A stretch of DNA of 64,000 nucleotides from Amantichitinum ursilacus (GTDB lineage: Bacteria; Pseudomonadota; Gammaproteobacteria; Burkholderiales; Chitinibacteraceae), in assembly GCF_001294205.1 (NCBI RefSeq), contig NZ_LAQT01000027.1, positions 41,007 to 105,006 on the forward strand. The letters are read 5' to 3'. Both the position numbers and the translations under genes were made by a program. This document shows positions 1-7,888 of the stretch, piece by piece. Numbering within the stretch: the first letter of the stretch is position 1; the number at the start of each line of letters is the position of its first letter. The notes under the pieces are model-generated. The model searched no databases. It saw nothing but the letters and a program-made list of their open reading frames with translations, and was not told the origin of the DNA.

Positions 1-951
1 GTGGCGTTGGGTGACGACATCGAGCGTCGCGTCATGATGGCCACGCAATTGATGGCCGCCCACGGCCTGACCGTGCACGTGCGCCCGTGGGATGGCACGC
101 GCAGCAGTCTGCTGATTGCCAATGCCGATGACACCTATGGCCGCAACGCCGTCGAACAGGTGCGGCGGCGCGGCGGCAATGTGCTGACGGTGTCGGACCA
201 ACCGGGTGCGACCGGGGATGCGGTCACCTCGTCCATTCAGGTGGCCGAACTGGTGGACCGCATCAAGGCCATCGTCGCGCCTGAGACCGGCGCGCCTGCG
301 GTGGCCGATGCGGTCGCCCCGCCGACCAGTGCACCCACCGCGCTGGATGTGGCGCTCGACCCCGCCCAACTGGGTGGCCTGCTGCAAGTCTGTTTGCAAG
401 CGGCCTCCACGCCAGGCGACGTGCTGGCCAGCATCGGACCGTGGCAAGTGCTGATCCGCCGTGATGCCTCGCGCATTGCCGCCAACGCGCACAGCGATTT
501 GCTGGCCGCGCAATCGCGTCTGGTGATCGAAGACTGGACGACGCAAACGCTGAGCCGCACCGAAGCCGCCGCCTTGAAGATGGAAGTCACGCAAAGCCTG
601 GATGCGTTTTTGATTACCGGCTGCGACGCCATCGCCGACCTGCTGCCGCCGCTGCCGGGCAATGGTTATCAACTGAGCAACTGGCCCGATCTGGGCGCAT
701 TACCCAATCATCGCGCCGCGCTGCAACTGGCGTCGGCCCTGGTTAAAAAACGCTGGAATCTGACCGCGCTGGCCACGCATTGCGGCCTGACCGCGGCGCA
801 GACCAACGCCTTTTGCTGGGCGATGCTGGCCAGTGGGTTGCTGCAAAGTGATCTCAACATCATCGCCCCACCCCCGCCACCTGCCCCGGTGGCATCGCAA
901 AATATCCTGACCCGACTGGCACGCCGTTTTGGCTTGTTCCGGAGCGAATAA
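1..951 (+). CDS. Pseudo-receiver plus helix-turn-helix-like protein, 5' end probably cut
   Basis: The reading frame is open from the first base, and the first visible codon is GTG. The protein begins abruptly with VALGDDIERRV, which looks like the first strand and helix of an alpha/beta domain, so the true start is probably upstream. Residues 1-95 resemble a receiver-like fold without a clear phosphorylation aspartate set. Residues 95-125 are an Ala/Pro linker. The last third (about 225-285) looks like a winged-helix segment (KKRWNLTALATHCGLTAAQ). The stop lies 2 bases before the next GTG start, so it is co-transcribed with the GTPase and may be its partner or regulator. I do not recognise a named family; the domain reading is inference. 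Confidence 0.6.
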   Translation: MALGDDIERRVMMATQLMAAHGLTVHVRPWDGTRSSLLIANADDTYGRNAVEQVRRRGGNVLTVSDQPGATGDAVTSSIQVAELVDRIKAIVAPETGAPAVADAVAPPTSAPTALDVALDPAQLGGLLQVCLQAASTPGDVLASIGPWQVLIRRDASRIAANAHSDLLAAQSRLVIEDWTTQTLSRTEAAALKMEVTQSLDAFLITGCDAIADLLPPLPGNGYQLSNWPDLGALPNHRAALQLASALVKKRWNLTALATHCGLTAAQTNAFCWAMLASGLLQSDLNIIAPPPPPAPVASQNILTRLARRFGLFRSE

Positions 952-953
952 AA

Positions 954-1478
954 GTGATCGAAGGCCCTGTAAAACTCCTCTTCGCCGGCCCGGTGGGCGC
1001 AGGCAAAACCACCGCCATCCGTTCACTGTCCGACACCGCGCCGGTGTCCACCGAAGCCGCGCTCAGCGAAAACGCCACGGCCGCCAAATCCACCACCACC
1101 GTGGCGTTTGATTACAGCACCATGCGCGTGGATGGCGACCTGACCGTGCATCTGTACGGCATTCCCGGCCAGGATCGCTTTGATTTCATGCGCCCGATTA
1201 TCGCCAACGGCGCGCTGGGGGCGATTGTGCTGCTGGATGCCTCCTCGCCCACGCTGCGCGCCGATTGCGTGCACTGGCTCAAATCGATCAGCACCATCGC
1301 GCCCACGTTGCAGTTTGTGATTGGCGTAACCAAGGCCGATGTGGCGCCGGATTTTTCGCTGGCCGATATCCGTGCCGGCATGCAGCAATGCGGCATCCGC
1401 GCCCCGGCGCTGACCATCGACCCGCGCCAGCGGGCGCAGTGTGAACAACTGGTGCGCGCGCTGCTATCCAGTTTGTGA
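954..1478 (+). CDS. Small Ras-like GTPase (COG2229/MglA-like)
   Basis: A 174-residue P-loop GTPase. Walker A is GPVGAGKTT at residues 11-19, the G3 region is GIPGQDRF near residue 63, and the base-recognition motif is TKAD near residue 126. It lacks long extensions, as expected for the bacterial small GTPases of the COG2229 group. These are related to MglA, which sets cell polarity in gliding or twitching bacteria, and they often pair with regulators such as roadblock or receiver-like proteins. GTG is the only sensible start, 2 bases after the upstream gene. The target is unknown. The family call is solid from the motifs; a role in surface motility or signalling is inference. Confidence 0.85.
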   Translation: MIEGPVKLLFAGPVGAGKTTAIRSLSDTAPVSTEAALSENATAAKSTTTVAFDYSTMRVDGDLTVHLYGIPGQDRFDFMRPIIANGALGAIVLLDASSPTLRADCVHWLKSISTIAPTLQFVIGVTKADVAPDFSLADIRAGMQQCGIRAPALTIDPRQRAQCEQLVRALLSSL

Positions 1479-1532
1479 GGGCGGACGCTGGCGCTGGGAC
1501 GCCACCCACCGCCAGCGAGTATCGCCAAACAG

Positions 1533-1982
1533 TCAGTCGGCCTTGCCGCCCGCAGCGCTAACCCGGTTGCCGCCCGCGTCAATCACCGCTTCGCCGTCTT
1601 CCTTGGCAAATGCGCCCTGTTGCGGCGCGGGCAGTATATCCAGCACCGCCTCGGACGGTCGGCACAGGCGCGTACCCAGCGCCGTCACCACAATCGGCCG
1701 GTTCAGCAGAATCGGATGCTGCCCGATCAGGTCGAGCAACTGATCGTCCGTCCACTTCGGATCATCCAGCCCCAGTTCCTGGTACGGCGTGCCTTTTTCG
1801 CGCAGCACCTGGCGCACGCTGATGTCCATCGCGGCAATCAGCGTTTGCAAGGTGGCACGGCTGGGCGGCGTTTGCAGATACAGAATCACTGCGGGTTCGA
1901 TGCCCGCATTGCGGATCAGCGCCAGCGTGTTGCGCGACGTGCCGCAGGCGGGGTTGTGATAGATCGTGACGGCGGCGTTCAT
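1533..1982 (-). CDS. arsC: Arsenate reductase, glutaredoxin-dependent ArsC/Spx family
   Basis: A 149-residue thioredoxin-fold protein. The N-terminal motif HNPACGTSRN puts the catalytic cysteine at residue 13, and the family arginines follow (SRATLQTL and NRPIVVT near 94). The length is typical. The enzyme reduces arsenate to arsenite with glutathione and glutaredoxin in the cytoplasm. No arsenite pump or ArsR regulator is adjacent, so a general role (the family also includes YffB/Spx-like proteins) cannot be excluded. It lies 38 bases after the dioxygenase gene on the same strand and may be co-transcribed with it. Confidence 0.88.
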   Translation of the reverse strand: MNAAVTIYHNPACGTSRNTLALIRNAGIEPAVILYLQTPPSRATLQTLIAAMDISVRQVLREKGTPYQELGLDDPKWTDDQLLDLIGQHPILLNRPIVVTALGTRLCRPSEAVLDILPAPQQGAFAKEDGEAVIDAGGNRVSAAGGKAD

Positions 1983-2020
1983 GCGAGGTCTCTCTTCATC
2001 GGGCGGGTCGGGCGCGCAGT

Positions 2021-2806
2021 TTAATACGCAAAGCGCTGATACGACTCGCCATCCGCGCCCACCACATCGTCCACCTGCGGCATCGTGCGCAGCAGCCGTT
2101 GCGCGCGCGGGCTGAGTTGCTGATACACATTGCGCGGCACATCGATATGTACTTCGGGCCGGTAGTACCAGCGTCGACTGTAGCCCATCACCACCATCGG
2201 CCGCGGTTGCGGCGTGTGGTTGGGCGTGCCGCGATGCAGATTGCGCACGTCGCGGATCATCACATCGCCCAATTGCATCGGGATCGGCTGGATGGGAATT
2301 TCGCCGCGTTCGTACGCGGCGGCAGCTTCGTGCCGGTTCATGCGATGCGTGCCCAGCGTGGTTTCAAACGGGCCGTTTTCCAGCGTCACATCACACAAAG
2401 GAAAATTAACCGCTAACTGGAACGACGGCGTTTCGGCTTCGCCTTCAAACAGCTCGGGCGTGTCGCGATGCACGTCCTGGTAGGTGGAGCCTTGCAGCGG
2501 CGTATCGGTGGCCAATTGACACATGATCGGGTCCGCGCCCGCCACGCGTTCAACGATGGCCAGCACATCCGGATCACAGAAAATGGCTTCATCGGCAAAT
2601 ACGCCCGCAAACGGCAGCGTAATGTAATGCCGGTTCTGGCCGCGCACGGCGGTGGCTTCAGCATCCAGCCGTGCTTGCAGCAATCCCGCAAAGGCGCGCT
2701 GCCATACTTCCAGTGTGGCAACGGGCAAATGTTGAGTCAGAACTACCATGCCATCACGCTCAAACGCGGCGGCAAAGGCATCGTGTTGTTCGCTGGTGTA
2801 ACGCAT
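2021..2806 (-). CDS. Phytanoyl-CoA dioxygenase family protein (PhyH)
   Basis: A 261-residue non-haem Fe(II)/2-oxoglutarate oxygenase. The proximal metal pair is visible in DVHRDTPELF, the distal histidine in RNLHRGTPNH, and the following arginine (QPRPMVVMGYSRR) should bind 2-oxoglutarate. The ATG is preceded by a strong GGGGGAG ribosome site, which fixes the start. PhyH proteins hydroxylate varied small molecules, and the substrate cannot be told from sequence or from the arsC and small membrane-gene neighbours. Confidence 0.85.
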   Translation of the reverse strand: MRYTSEQHDAFAAAFERDGMVVLTQHLPVATLEVWQRAFAGLLQARLDAEATAVRGQNRHYITLPFAGVFADEAIFCDPDVLAIVERVAGADPIMCQLATDTPLQGSTYQDVHRDTPELFEGEAETPSFQLAVNFPLCDVTLENGPFETTLGTHRMNRHEAAAAYERGEIPIQPIPMQLGDVMIRDVRNLHRGTPNHTPQPRPMVVMGYSRRWYYRPEVHIDVPRNVYQQLSPRAQRLLRTMPQVDDVVGADGESYQRFAY

Positions 2807-2916
2807 GTACTCCCCCTTTTTTTGGTAAAAGGCAGCGCGTCTGCAGTCAGCGCGCCCCTTTATGATTTTTAGTGGGGGATGGCGAATTTGTCAGGCCGCG
2901 GGCGGCTGTTTTTGCG

Positions 2917-3150
2917 TCAGCGCACAGCGCCACGCGTGCGCGCGATATGCGCACGCGCCCATTGCCGCACATGAAAATTGGCATAACCGCAGGCGCCGCC
3001 CAGCACCAGACTGGGCCAGAGCATATGGCGCGTTGCCGGAAAGTAAAATCGCATCAGCAACAATAAAGACGCGTACAGGAAAAAGATCGAGCCCCATTCC
3101 ACGCAATGCAACGCGGCGATGGTCAGGCTCTGGCGATCAGGAATGCGCAT
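2917..3150 (-). CDS. Small two-helix membrane protein
   Basis: A 77-residue protein with two hydrophobic segments, about residues 12-38 (rich in Leu, Phe and Tyr) and 45-62, and a basic C-terminus (HVRQWARAHIARTRG). It starts at ATG with a weak ribosome site and lies between the dioxygenase gene and the broken VOC gene, on the same strand. I do not recognise the family. Codon choice and membrane pattern support a real gene, but the short length keeps confidence moderate. Confidence 0.5.
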   Translation of the reverse strand: MRIPDRQSLTIAALHCVEWGSIFFLYASLLLLMRFYFPATRHMLWPSLVLGGACGYANFHVRQWARAHIARTRGAVR

Positions 3151-3235
3151 TACGTTCTATCCATCCAGCGGCGGGCTCAAGCAAATCCACAGGGTTATTG
3201 CGCCGATGCTCGGGCAGCATCTCCACGCTGGGCCA

Positions 3236-3718
3236 TCAACCGCGCCGCGCGGCCTCGATGGCGGCGATATCGATCTTGCCCATGGTCATCATCGCGTCGA
3301 AGGCGCGTTTGGCTGCGGCGGGATCAGGATCGGTGATGGCCTCCATCAACGCGCGCGGCGTAATTTGCCACGACACGCCCCATTGATCCTTGCACCAGCC
3401 GCAGGCGCTTTCCTGCCCGCCATGGCTGACGATGGCGTGCCATAAGCGATCGGTTTCGGCCTAATCATCGGTGGCAATCTGAAACGAAAACGCCTCGCTC
3501 TGGCGGAACGCGTCGCCGCCGTTCAGACCCAGGCAGGGAATCCCCATCACTGTAAACGCGACCGTCAGCACATCGCCCTGCTGGCCCGACGGATAGTCGC
3601 CGGGGGCATGATGCACGGCAGTGACGGCGCTGTCGGCAAAGGTGCGCGCGTAAAATTCGGCGGCTTGCTGCGCGCCGCCGTTGTACCACAGGCAAATGGT
3701 GTTCTTCGGGGATGGCAT
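3236..3718 (-). pseudogene. VOC-family (PhnB/3-demethylubiquinone-like) protein broken by an amber codon
   Basis: The frame starts at ATG 3718 (MPSPKNTICLWYNGGAQQA) and reads a typical PhnB-like VOC fold: DALTV-type strands, CLGLNGGDAF, FSFQIATDD. At 3461-3463 a TAG replaces what is normally a sense codon. In the same frame the text continues as AETDRLWHAI, then CGWCKDQWGVSWQITPRAL, then FDAMMTMGKIDIAAIEAA, ending with TGA at 3236. This is exactly the family's second half. The frame is otherwise undamaged, so one C-to-T change (CAG to TAG) would explain it. It is either a recent pseudogene or a sequence error. The family's usual length of about 160 residues is reached only by reading through. 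Confidence 0.85.
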
Positions 3719-3765
3719 GGCAGGTCTCCATGAGAGTGACGGTAGACCATGCTTGCACATGCAAA

Positions 3766-3805
3766 GGCCGTCGAACACATCCAACTGCAGAATGGGTCGA
3801 CGGCC
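3766..3805 (-). terminator. Inverted repeat after the PEP-CTERM pair, possible terminator
   Basis: A perfect 9-base inverted repeat (GGCCGTCGA / TCGACGGCC) with a 22-base loop lies 25 bases beyond the stop of the minus-strand PEP-CTERM operon. On the minus strand it is followed only by TTTGC, so it is a weak intrinsic terminator at best. Confidence 0.45.
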
Positions 3806-3829
3806 GTCACGACAGTGCTGCGGTGTGGC

Positions 3830-4441
3830 TTAAGCCGCGCGTTGCTTGCGCCGACGCGCAAACAGGCCGACCGCGCCCAGGCCCATCAGCGCCCAGGTTT
3901 CAGGCTCGGGGATCGGGCTGATGTTGAGGGCATCAAGAAAGAACCCATGCGCTTGCGAGGTGCCGGCGCCCAAAAAGTACAAGGTATCGATCGGTTGATT
4001 GAATCCGGCGGCATTGGCCAGGCTAAGCCATTGATAGCCACTGTTGTTTTCATCCATGCCCAGATCAATGGCTGCCACCTGAACGCCGTGGCTGTAAGCC
4101 GTGATTTCGACATCAAAGTTGCTGCCCAACTGGCCGATCAAGGGCGCGACGTTGATGGCATTGAGCACAAACGGATGCGTGCCCCGCACAAAATATCCCC
4201 AGCCGTCACTGCCTTCGCCATAGAGGGCCTGTGGCCCGACGGCGCCGGCGTGACCGGCCGTGCTGGTTACGCCGATGCCCGGATCAATTTCCAGGCCTTG
4301 GTCAATGATGGGGAGAAACGGTGGCTCCCAGCCACTACCACGGCTTTCATCCAGACCGCTAAACGTGATGATGTTGGCCCATGCGCCCGCGCTGGCGCAA
4401 AGCGCGCCCAGCAGGGTGACTGCTTTGAGAAGGCGGTTCAT
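3830..4441 (-). CDS. PEP-CTERM-sorted exported protein (second of pair)
   Basis: A 203-residue exported protein. It has an N-terminal signal peptide (MNRLLKAVTLLGAL...AWA) and ends in a PEP-CTERM sorting signal: IPEPETWALMGLGAVGLF, then the basic tail ARRRKQR. Such tails direct proteins through exosortase to the cell surface or extracellular matrix. The chosen ATG at 4441 overlaps the stop of the upstream PEP-CTERM gene (ATGA), so the two are probably translationally coupled. The mid-region (FSGLDESRGSGWEP...) is unrecognised. No exosortase gene is in the window. Confidence 0.82.
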   Translation of the reverse strand: MNRLLKAVTLLGALCASAGAWANIITFSGLDESRGSGWEPPFLPIIDQGLEIDPGIGVTSTAGHAGAVGPQALYGEGSDGWGYFVRGTHPFVLNAINVAPLIGQLGSNFDVEITAYSHGVQVAAIDLGMDENNSGYQWLSLANAAGFNQPIDTLYFLGAGTSQAHGFFLDALNISPIPEPETWALMGLGAVGLFARRRKQRAA

Positions 4442-5169
4442 TGTGCGGCTCCTGCATGGCGTTGACGACGGCGCGCGGTGGTACGGGCAAATGCGGCCCC
4501 GCCACCCAGCATGAACAGCGCCCATGTCTCGGGTTCGGGTACGGGAGCGGCCAGCGTGCTAGCCACGGGCACCACCCCGATGTCGTCGATCAACCAGCGC
4601 GCGCCCACGGCGTCGGCGGTGAAATCGAGCGAGGTCAACGCGGTATTGGCAAACGGCGAATCGAACCACTGGAATTGCGTATCGCTGAGGTCAACGGTGA
4701 AGCTGCCCACCACCGCGCTGCCGTTGTAGCCGGTAAAGGTGAGCGTGGACGAGCTGAACAGATCACCGCCAAATGCGCGCGTAAAGGCCGCGGCCGAAGC
4801 GCCCTTGAAATAGAACGGTTGCGCCGGGTTAAGGCCGTCCGGATCGGTGTAGAAACTCAGGCCTGTGGTCGCGCGGCCATACGACAGATTGGTGAGCGCG
4901 TAGCTGTCGGCAAAAGACACATTCGCGCCATACAGCGCGTTGTACGCGGTATTGGAAATCTCCGCCCAGCCACCCCAGCCCGCAGTGGGGCTTTGGACTT
5001 GCCAGTACTCCTGCACAGTCCAGTCCGCACCGGGTTTTTGAAAATCACGCGAAGTGAGATTTATAAACGGCGCATTGGAGCCGCCGCCATCGAGAGTAAA
5101 CGCCTGCGCGTGCGCGGCGGCCAGGCATGCCAGCCCCAACAGCGCTGGCTTAAGGTAATTAGAAAACAT
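4438..5169 (-). CDS. PEP-CTERM-sorted exported protein (first of pair)
   Basis: A 243-residue protein with a clear signal peptide (MFSNYLKPALLGLACLAAAH then AQA) and a C-terminal PEP-CTERM signal (VPEPETWALFMLGGGAAF then a basic ARRRQR tail). The body is beta-rich and low in cysteine, with WGGWAEISNTAYNALYG and a carbohydrate-binding-like pattern (STLTFTGYNGSAVVGSFTV), consistent with a DUF4465-like jelly-roll. That resemblance is uncertain. It is the first gene of a two-gene unit. The 5' region (5170-5310) is A+T rich. Confidence 0.82.
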   Translation of the reverse strand: MFSNYLKPALLGLACLAAAHAQAFTLDGGGSNAPFINLTSRDFQKPGADWTVQEYWQVQSPTAGWGGWAEISNTAYNALYGANVSFADSYALTNLSYGRATTGLSFYTDPDGLNPAQPFYFKGASAAAFTRAFGGDLFSSSTLTFTGYNGSAVVGSFTVDLSDTQFQWFDSPFANTALTSLDFTADAVGARWLIDDIGVVPVASTLAAPVPEPETWALFMLGGGAAFARTTARRRQRHAGAAQ

Positions 5170-5310
5170 GGCAAGTCTCCGTGATCAAACAAAGCAGCGG
5201 GCGTAATGCACCGCTGCGGATCAGTATCGACAACGCCTTTTCTTAATTCAACCTTAAGCCATAATATTTAAATAATATTGTTTGACGTCAGCAAATACAC
5301 AGATATCTGT

Positions 5311-6513
5311 TTATCCCGCCTGCCCGTCCGGCCGCGGCAGCACATACATCGGCACATAGCGAACGGCCCACACCGCCAGCGTGCCCAGTGCCGTTACGGC
5401 TGCGATGCTGAACAGGGCGCTGGCATGCGCGGGCACAAACTCTGCGCTGACACGCGCAAGCGCCACCGCATGCACCAGCCAGTACAGACACGCCGTCAGC
5501 CGCCCGATCATCAACGGACGGCCCGAATGGCCCAGCGACACACGCGTGACAAACGCCAGCAACATGCTGCAGAAATAGCCGAGGGTCAGCGCATGCAGCG
5601 GCGCGTATCCTCCGATGTAAACACCGGCTGCGGCCGCGGCGGATTGCAGCGCAAACAACAACATGGCAATGCCCGCCCAGGCAAAGCTGGCGTGCAACAT
5701 GCCTAGCAGCGGGGCTTTAAAACTGCGGCGCAATTGCCAGCGCCAGCTGGTGTACAGCAGCAAGCCGGCCCACACCAGATCGGGCAGCGCGCTGCAGGCA
5801 TACGGGGTAAACCCGGCAGCGATGGCCAGTGCGCCATGCGTAAGCGACAGGCCTATCCACGCATACAACAACCAGAACGGCCGCCATGGCTGATAAGGCT
5901 GCAGCACCACTGACGAGAAGAACGGAATCATGCGATGGCTGACGGTCAGAAACACCGGCAGCAGAAATCCCCACAACCCCAGGCTGACCACTACGCTCGC
6001 CCACCGCGCCGATACCGCATGCGTGCTGACTGCAACTTGCAACGCCAGCGCCAGCCCACCCAGACCAAACGCCAGCAGCACGCTGCGCGCATGGCGTTGA
6101 TCGGGCGAGGCGCTGCGCCGGATGCGGCCCGCCCAGATGGCAATGGCCCATGCCCAGCCGGCGACATGCAATACGTCGCCCAGCGCTTGCAAGACAGGCC
6201 ACCTGCTCGCCCCCACCACCAGCAACGATCCCGCGCCATACAGCACGGTGGAACCCAGCCAGTGCGGTCGCGCCGGCGGATCGACGCCCAACCATTTGGG
6301 CCCGGCGGTGTTGATAAAGCCGAGCATGAACAGCGGCAGAAAGCCGAACAGCATCAGATCGGCATGCAGCCACGCCGGCGGGATGGCCGACAGCGGCGCG
6401 ACGCCCTGGGCGCGTTGCACCATCAGCAACGCCCACCAGGCAAAACTGGCCAACATGGCCACGCTGCCCATAAAAAACCCGACGCGATGCGGGGCTGCCC
6501 GAAGCGTACACAT
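5311..6513 (-). CDS. nnrS: NnrS family haem/copper membrane protein
   Basis: About 400 residues with twelve hydrophobic segments. NnrS features are visible: HADLMLFGFLPLFMLGFI, the PKWLGV turn, THGAL, and a conserved HALTLGYFCSMLLAFVTRVS stretch with histidine and arginine. NnrS relieves nitrosative stress, especially where NO meets cellular iron. I start it at ATG 6513 because AAAGG lies 8 bases upstream; a longer frame to 6558 lacks support. The divergent neighbour is an NsrR-type repressor, which fits NO-controlled expression from the shared 130-base spacer. Confidence 0.9.
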   Translation of the reverse strand: MCTLRAAPHRVGFFMGSVAMLASFAWWALLMVQRAQGVAPLSAIPPAWLHADLMLFGFLPLFMLGFINTAGPKWLGVDPPARPHWLGSTVLYGAGSLLVVGASRWPVLQALGDVLHVAGWAWAIAIWAGRIRRSASPDQRHARSVLLAFGLGGLALALQVAVSTHAVSARWASVVVSLGLWGFLLPVFLTVSHRMIPFFSSVVLQPYQPWRPFWLLYAWIGLSLTHGALAIAAGFTPYACSALPDLVWAGLLLYTSWRWQLRRSFKAPLLGMLHASFAWAGIAMLLFALQSAAAAAGVYIGGYAPLHALTLGYFCSMLLAFVTRVSLGHSGRPLMIGRLTACLYWLVHAVALARVSAEFVPAHASALFSIAAVTALGTLAVWAVRYVPMYVLPRPDGQAG

Positions 6514-6583
6514 AGCAATACCTTTGCCTGAGATAAAAAGGATCGGCCCGCCGTGCACATACCACGTCGGGCCATCAACAGGC

Positions 6584-6614
6584 TTGTCAGGCTAGCACCG
6601 GGCCCGGTTATAAT
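6584..6614 (+). promoter_or_regulatory. Candidate nsrR promoter
   Basis: TTGTCA at 6584-6589 and a perfect TATAAT at 6609-6614 are separated by 19 bases, slightly long but acceptable. The -10 box overlaps the candidate NsrR operator just downstream, which would allow self-repression. Confidence 0.5.
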
Positions 6615-6634
6615 CAATATTTCAAATACATCTT
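6612..6634. promoter_or_regulatory. Candidate NsrR operator
   Basis: On the minus strand this reads AAGATGTATTT-G-AAATATTGATT. The left half matches the known NsrR half-site AAGATGCATTT in 10 of 11 positions; the right half keeps AAAT and TT but diverges in the middle. It sits between the -10 box and the nsrR start, a natural repression site. Confidence 0.5.
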
Positions 6635-6645
6635 TAAGGTCGGCC

Positions 6646-7089
6646 ATGCGCCTGAACGTCTTTACTGATTACTGCTTGCGCACCTTGCTCTACCTGGGCG
6701 CCAGCGATGCCGCGCTGGCCACCCGTGCTGAAATCGCCGCGGCGTATCAGATCTCGGATAACCATCTGATGAAGGTGGTGCACTGGATGGCGCTGGCAGG
6801 CTATATCGAGACGTTACGCGGCAAAGGTGGCGGCATGCGCCTGGCACGGGCACCCGCGCAGATCAACATTGGCCAACTGGTGCGCGCCAGCGAGGCCGAC
6901 AGCCCGCTGGTGCCGTGTTTTGATCAGGGCGACAGCCATTGCGTCATCGTGCCGGCCTGTCGGCTGAAGCTGGTGCTGCGCGAGGCGCTGGAGGCGTTTT
7001 ATGCGGTGCTCGACCAGTACACGCTGGCTGATCTGCTGGCCGACCCCAAACCGCTGGCCGCGCTGCTGCGCATCGTGCCGGTTAGCTGA
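6646..7089 (+). CDS. nsrR: Rrf2-family NO-sensing repressor NsrR
   Basis: A 147-residue Rrf2 regulator. The winged helix spans about residues 1-75 ([41 protein letters not shown]). Three cysteines at 91, 99 and 105 (C-X7-C-X5-C) match the [4Fe-4S] ligands of NsrR with the spacing known from Bacillus subtilis. NO destroys the cluster and releases DNA. ATG 6646 is preceded by AAGG. Divergent from nnrS, a classic NsrR target. Confidence 0.92.
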   Translation: MRLNVFTDYCLRTLLYLGASDAALATRAEIAAAYQISDNHLMKVVHWMALAGYIETLRGKGGGMRLARAPAQINIGQLVRASEADSPLVPCFDQGDSHCVIVPACRLKLVLREALEAFYAVLDQYTLADLLADPKPLAALLRIVPVS

Positions 7090-7120
7090 ACACCGCACGC
7101 CCCCTGGTCTGCGCCGGGTG

Positions 7121-7759
7121 TTATTGCTTGCCGTCCTGCGCTTGCTTCGCCTCAAACTGGATGGAGCTGGCGATGCCATTCAGCGTGGGCATCATTTGCT
7201 GCATCAGCGCGGCGGCACGCTCCGCGCCCTGGCCGGTGACGGCCACACATTGCAGCGTGACCGATTGCATATGCGTGGACCCGGCCCACATCACCAGCTG
7301 CATATTGGCCTGGCGCGTTTCAACCGGCTTGCTGCCGGACATGAACAAACGCGCGGCGGGCTCTTTGGCAAAGCGCGAGCGGTCCACCTTATCCAGCGTT
7401 AACGGCGCGCCCAGCATTTGCGACAGCCGCTCGGTGAGCACCTGTTTTTTCTGCTCATCCAGCGTTTGCGAATCGCGGATCACCGCGTCCGTCACCGGAT
7501 GCGGATAAATCGCCGACATCACGTGGCAAAATACGCCCTCGTCATCGCTGGCATGCGGCGCTTCCAACAGATACATGTGGCGCGCCGGTTGGCCTTCCGG
7601 GCCGAAGCTGGTCATTTTTGCTTGCCACTGGGCGGGCACATCAACCGATGCGGCAAAGCCGGGAATTTCAACGCGATCGGCGTGCGCAGCGGCGGACAAG
7701 GTGGTGAGCGCCAAAGCCGCGACGCAGCCAGCCGTTTTAACGGACGAACAAAATGCCAT
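7121..7759 (-). CDS. Secreted protein of unknown function
   Basis: A 212-residue protein with an N-terminal signal peptide ending near HADRVEIPG. The mature part has VEIPGFAASVDVPAQWQAK, HMYLLEAPHASDDEGVFCHV and SVTLQCVAVTGQG, so two cysteines could form a disulfide. ATG 7759 is preferred over a TTG two codons earlier because GGAAA lies upstream. It converges on nsrR with a 31-base gap. I do not recognise the family. Confidence 0.7.
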   Translation of the reverse strand: MAFCSSVKTAGCVAALALTTLSAAAHADRVEIPGFAASVDVPAQWQAKMTSFGPEGQPARHMYLLEAPHASDDEGVFCHVMSAIYPHPVTDAVIRDSQTLDEQKKQVLTERLSQMLGAPLTLDKVDRSRFAKEPAARLFMSGSKPVETRQANMQLVMWAGSTHMQSVTLQCVAVTGQGAERAAALMQQMMPTLNGIASSIQFEAKQAQDGKQ

Positions 7760-7888
7760 TATCAAATTTCCACTGTTTAGTTGGGCCTGACTGAGCGCGC
7801 AGCTTAGTCAGCCATCATGACGTTAATGCGGTGGCCTTACGCGGCACCGTTTTTATGCACCCGCCATTATTTAACGCAGAAGCGAGCC

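Noticed and set aside
3461..3463. In-frame TAG in the VOC gene as pyrrolysine
   Set aside because: No reason to expect pyrrolysine in this bacterium or family; relatives have an ordinary residue there.
7090..7130. AACACC...GGGTGTT pairing after nsrR as a terminator
   Set aside because: The loop is over 20 bases and the T tract is weak, so I did not list it.
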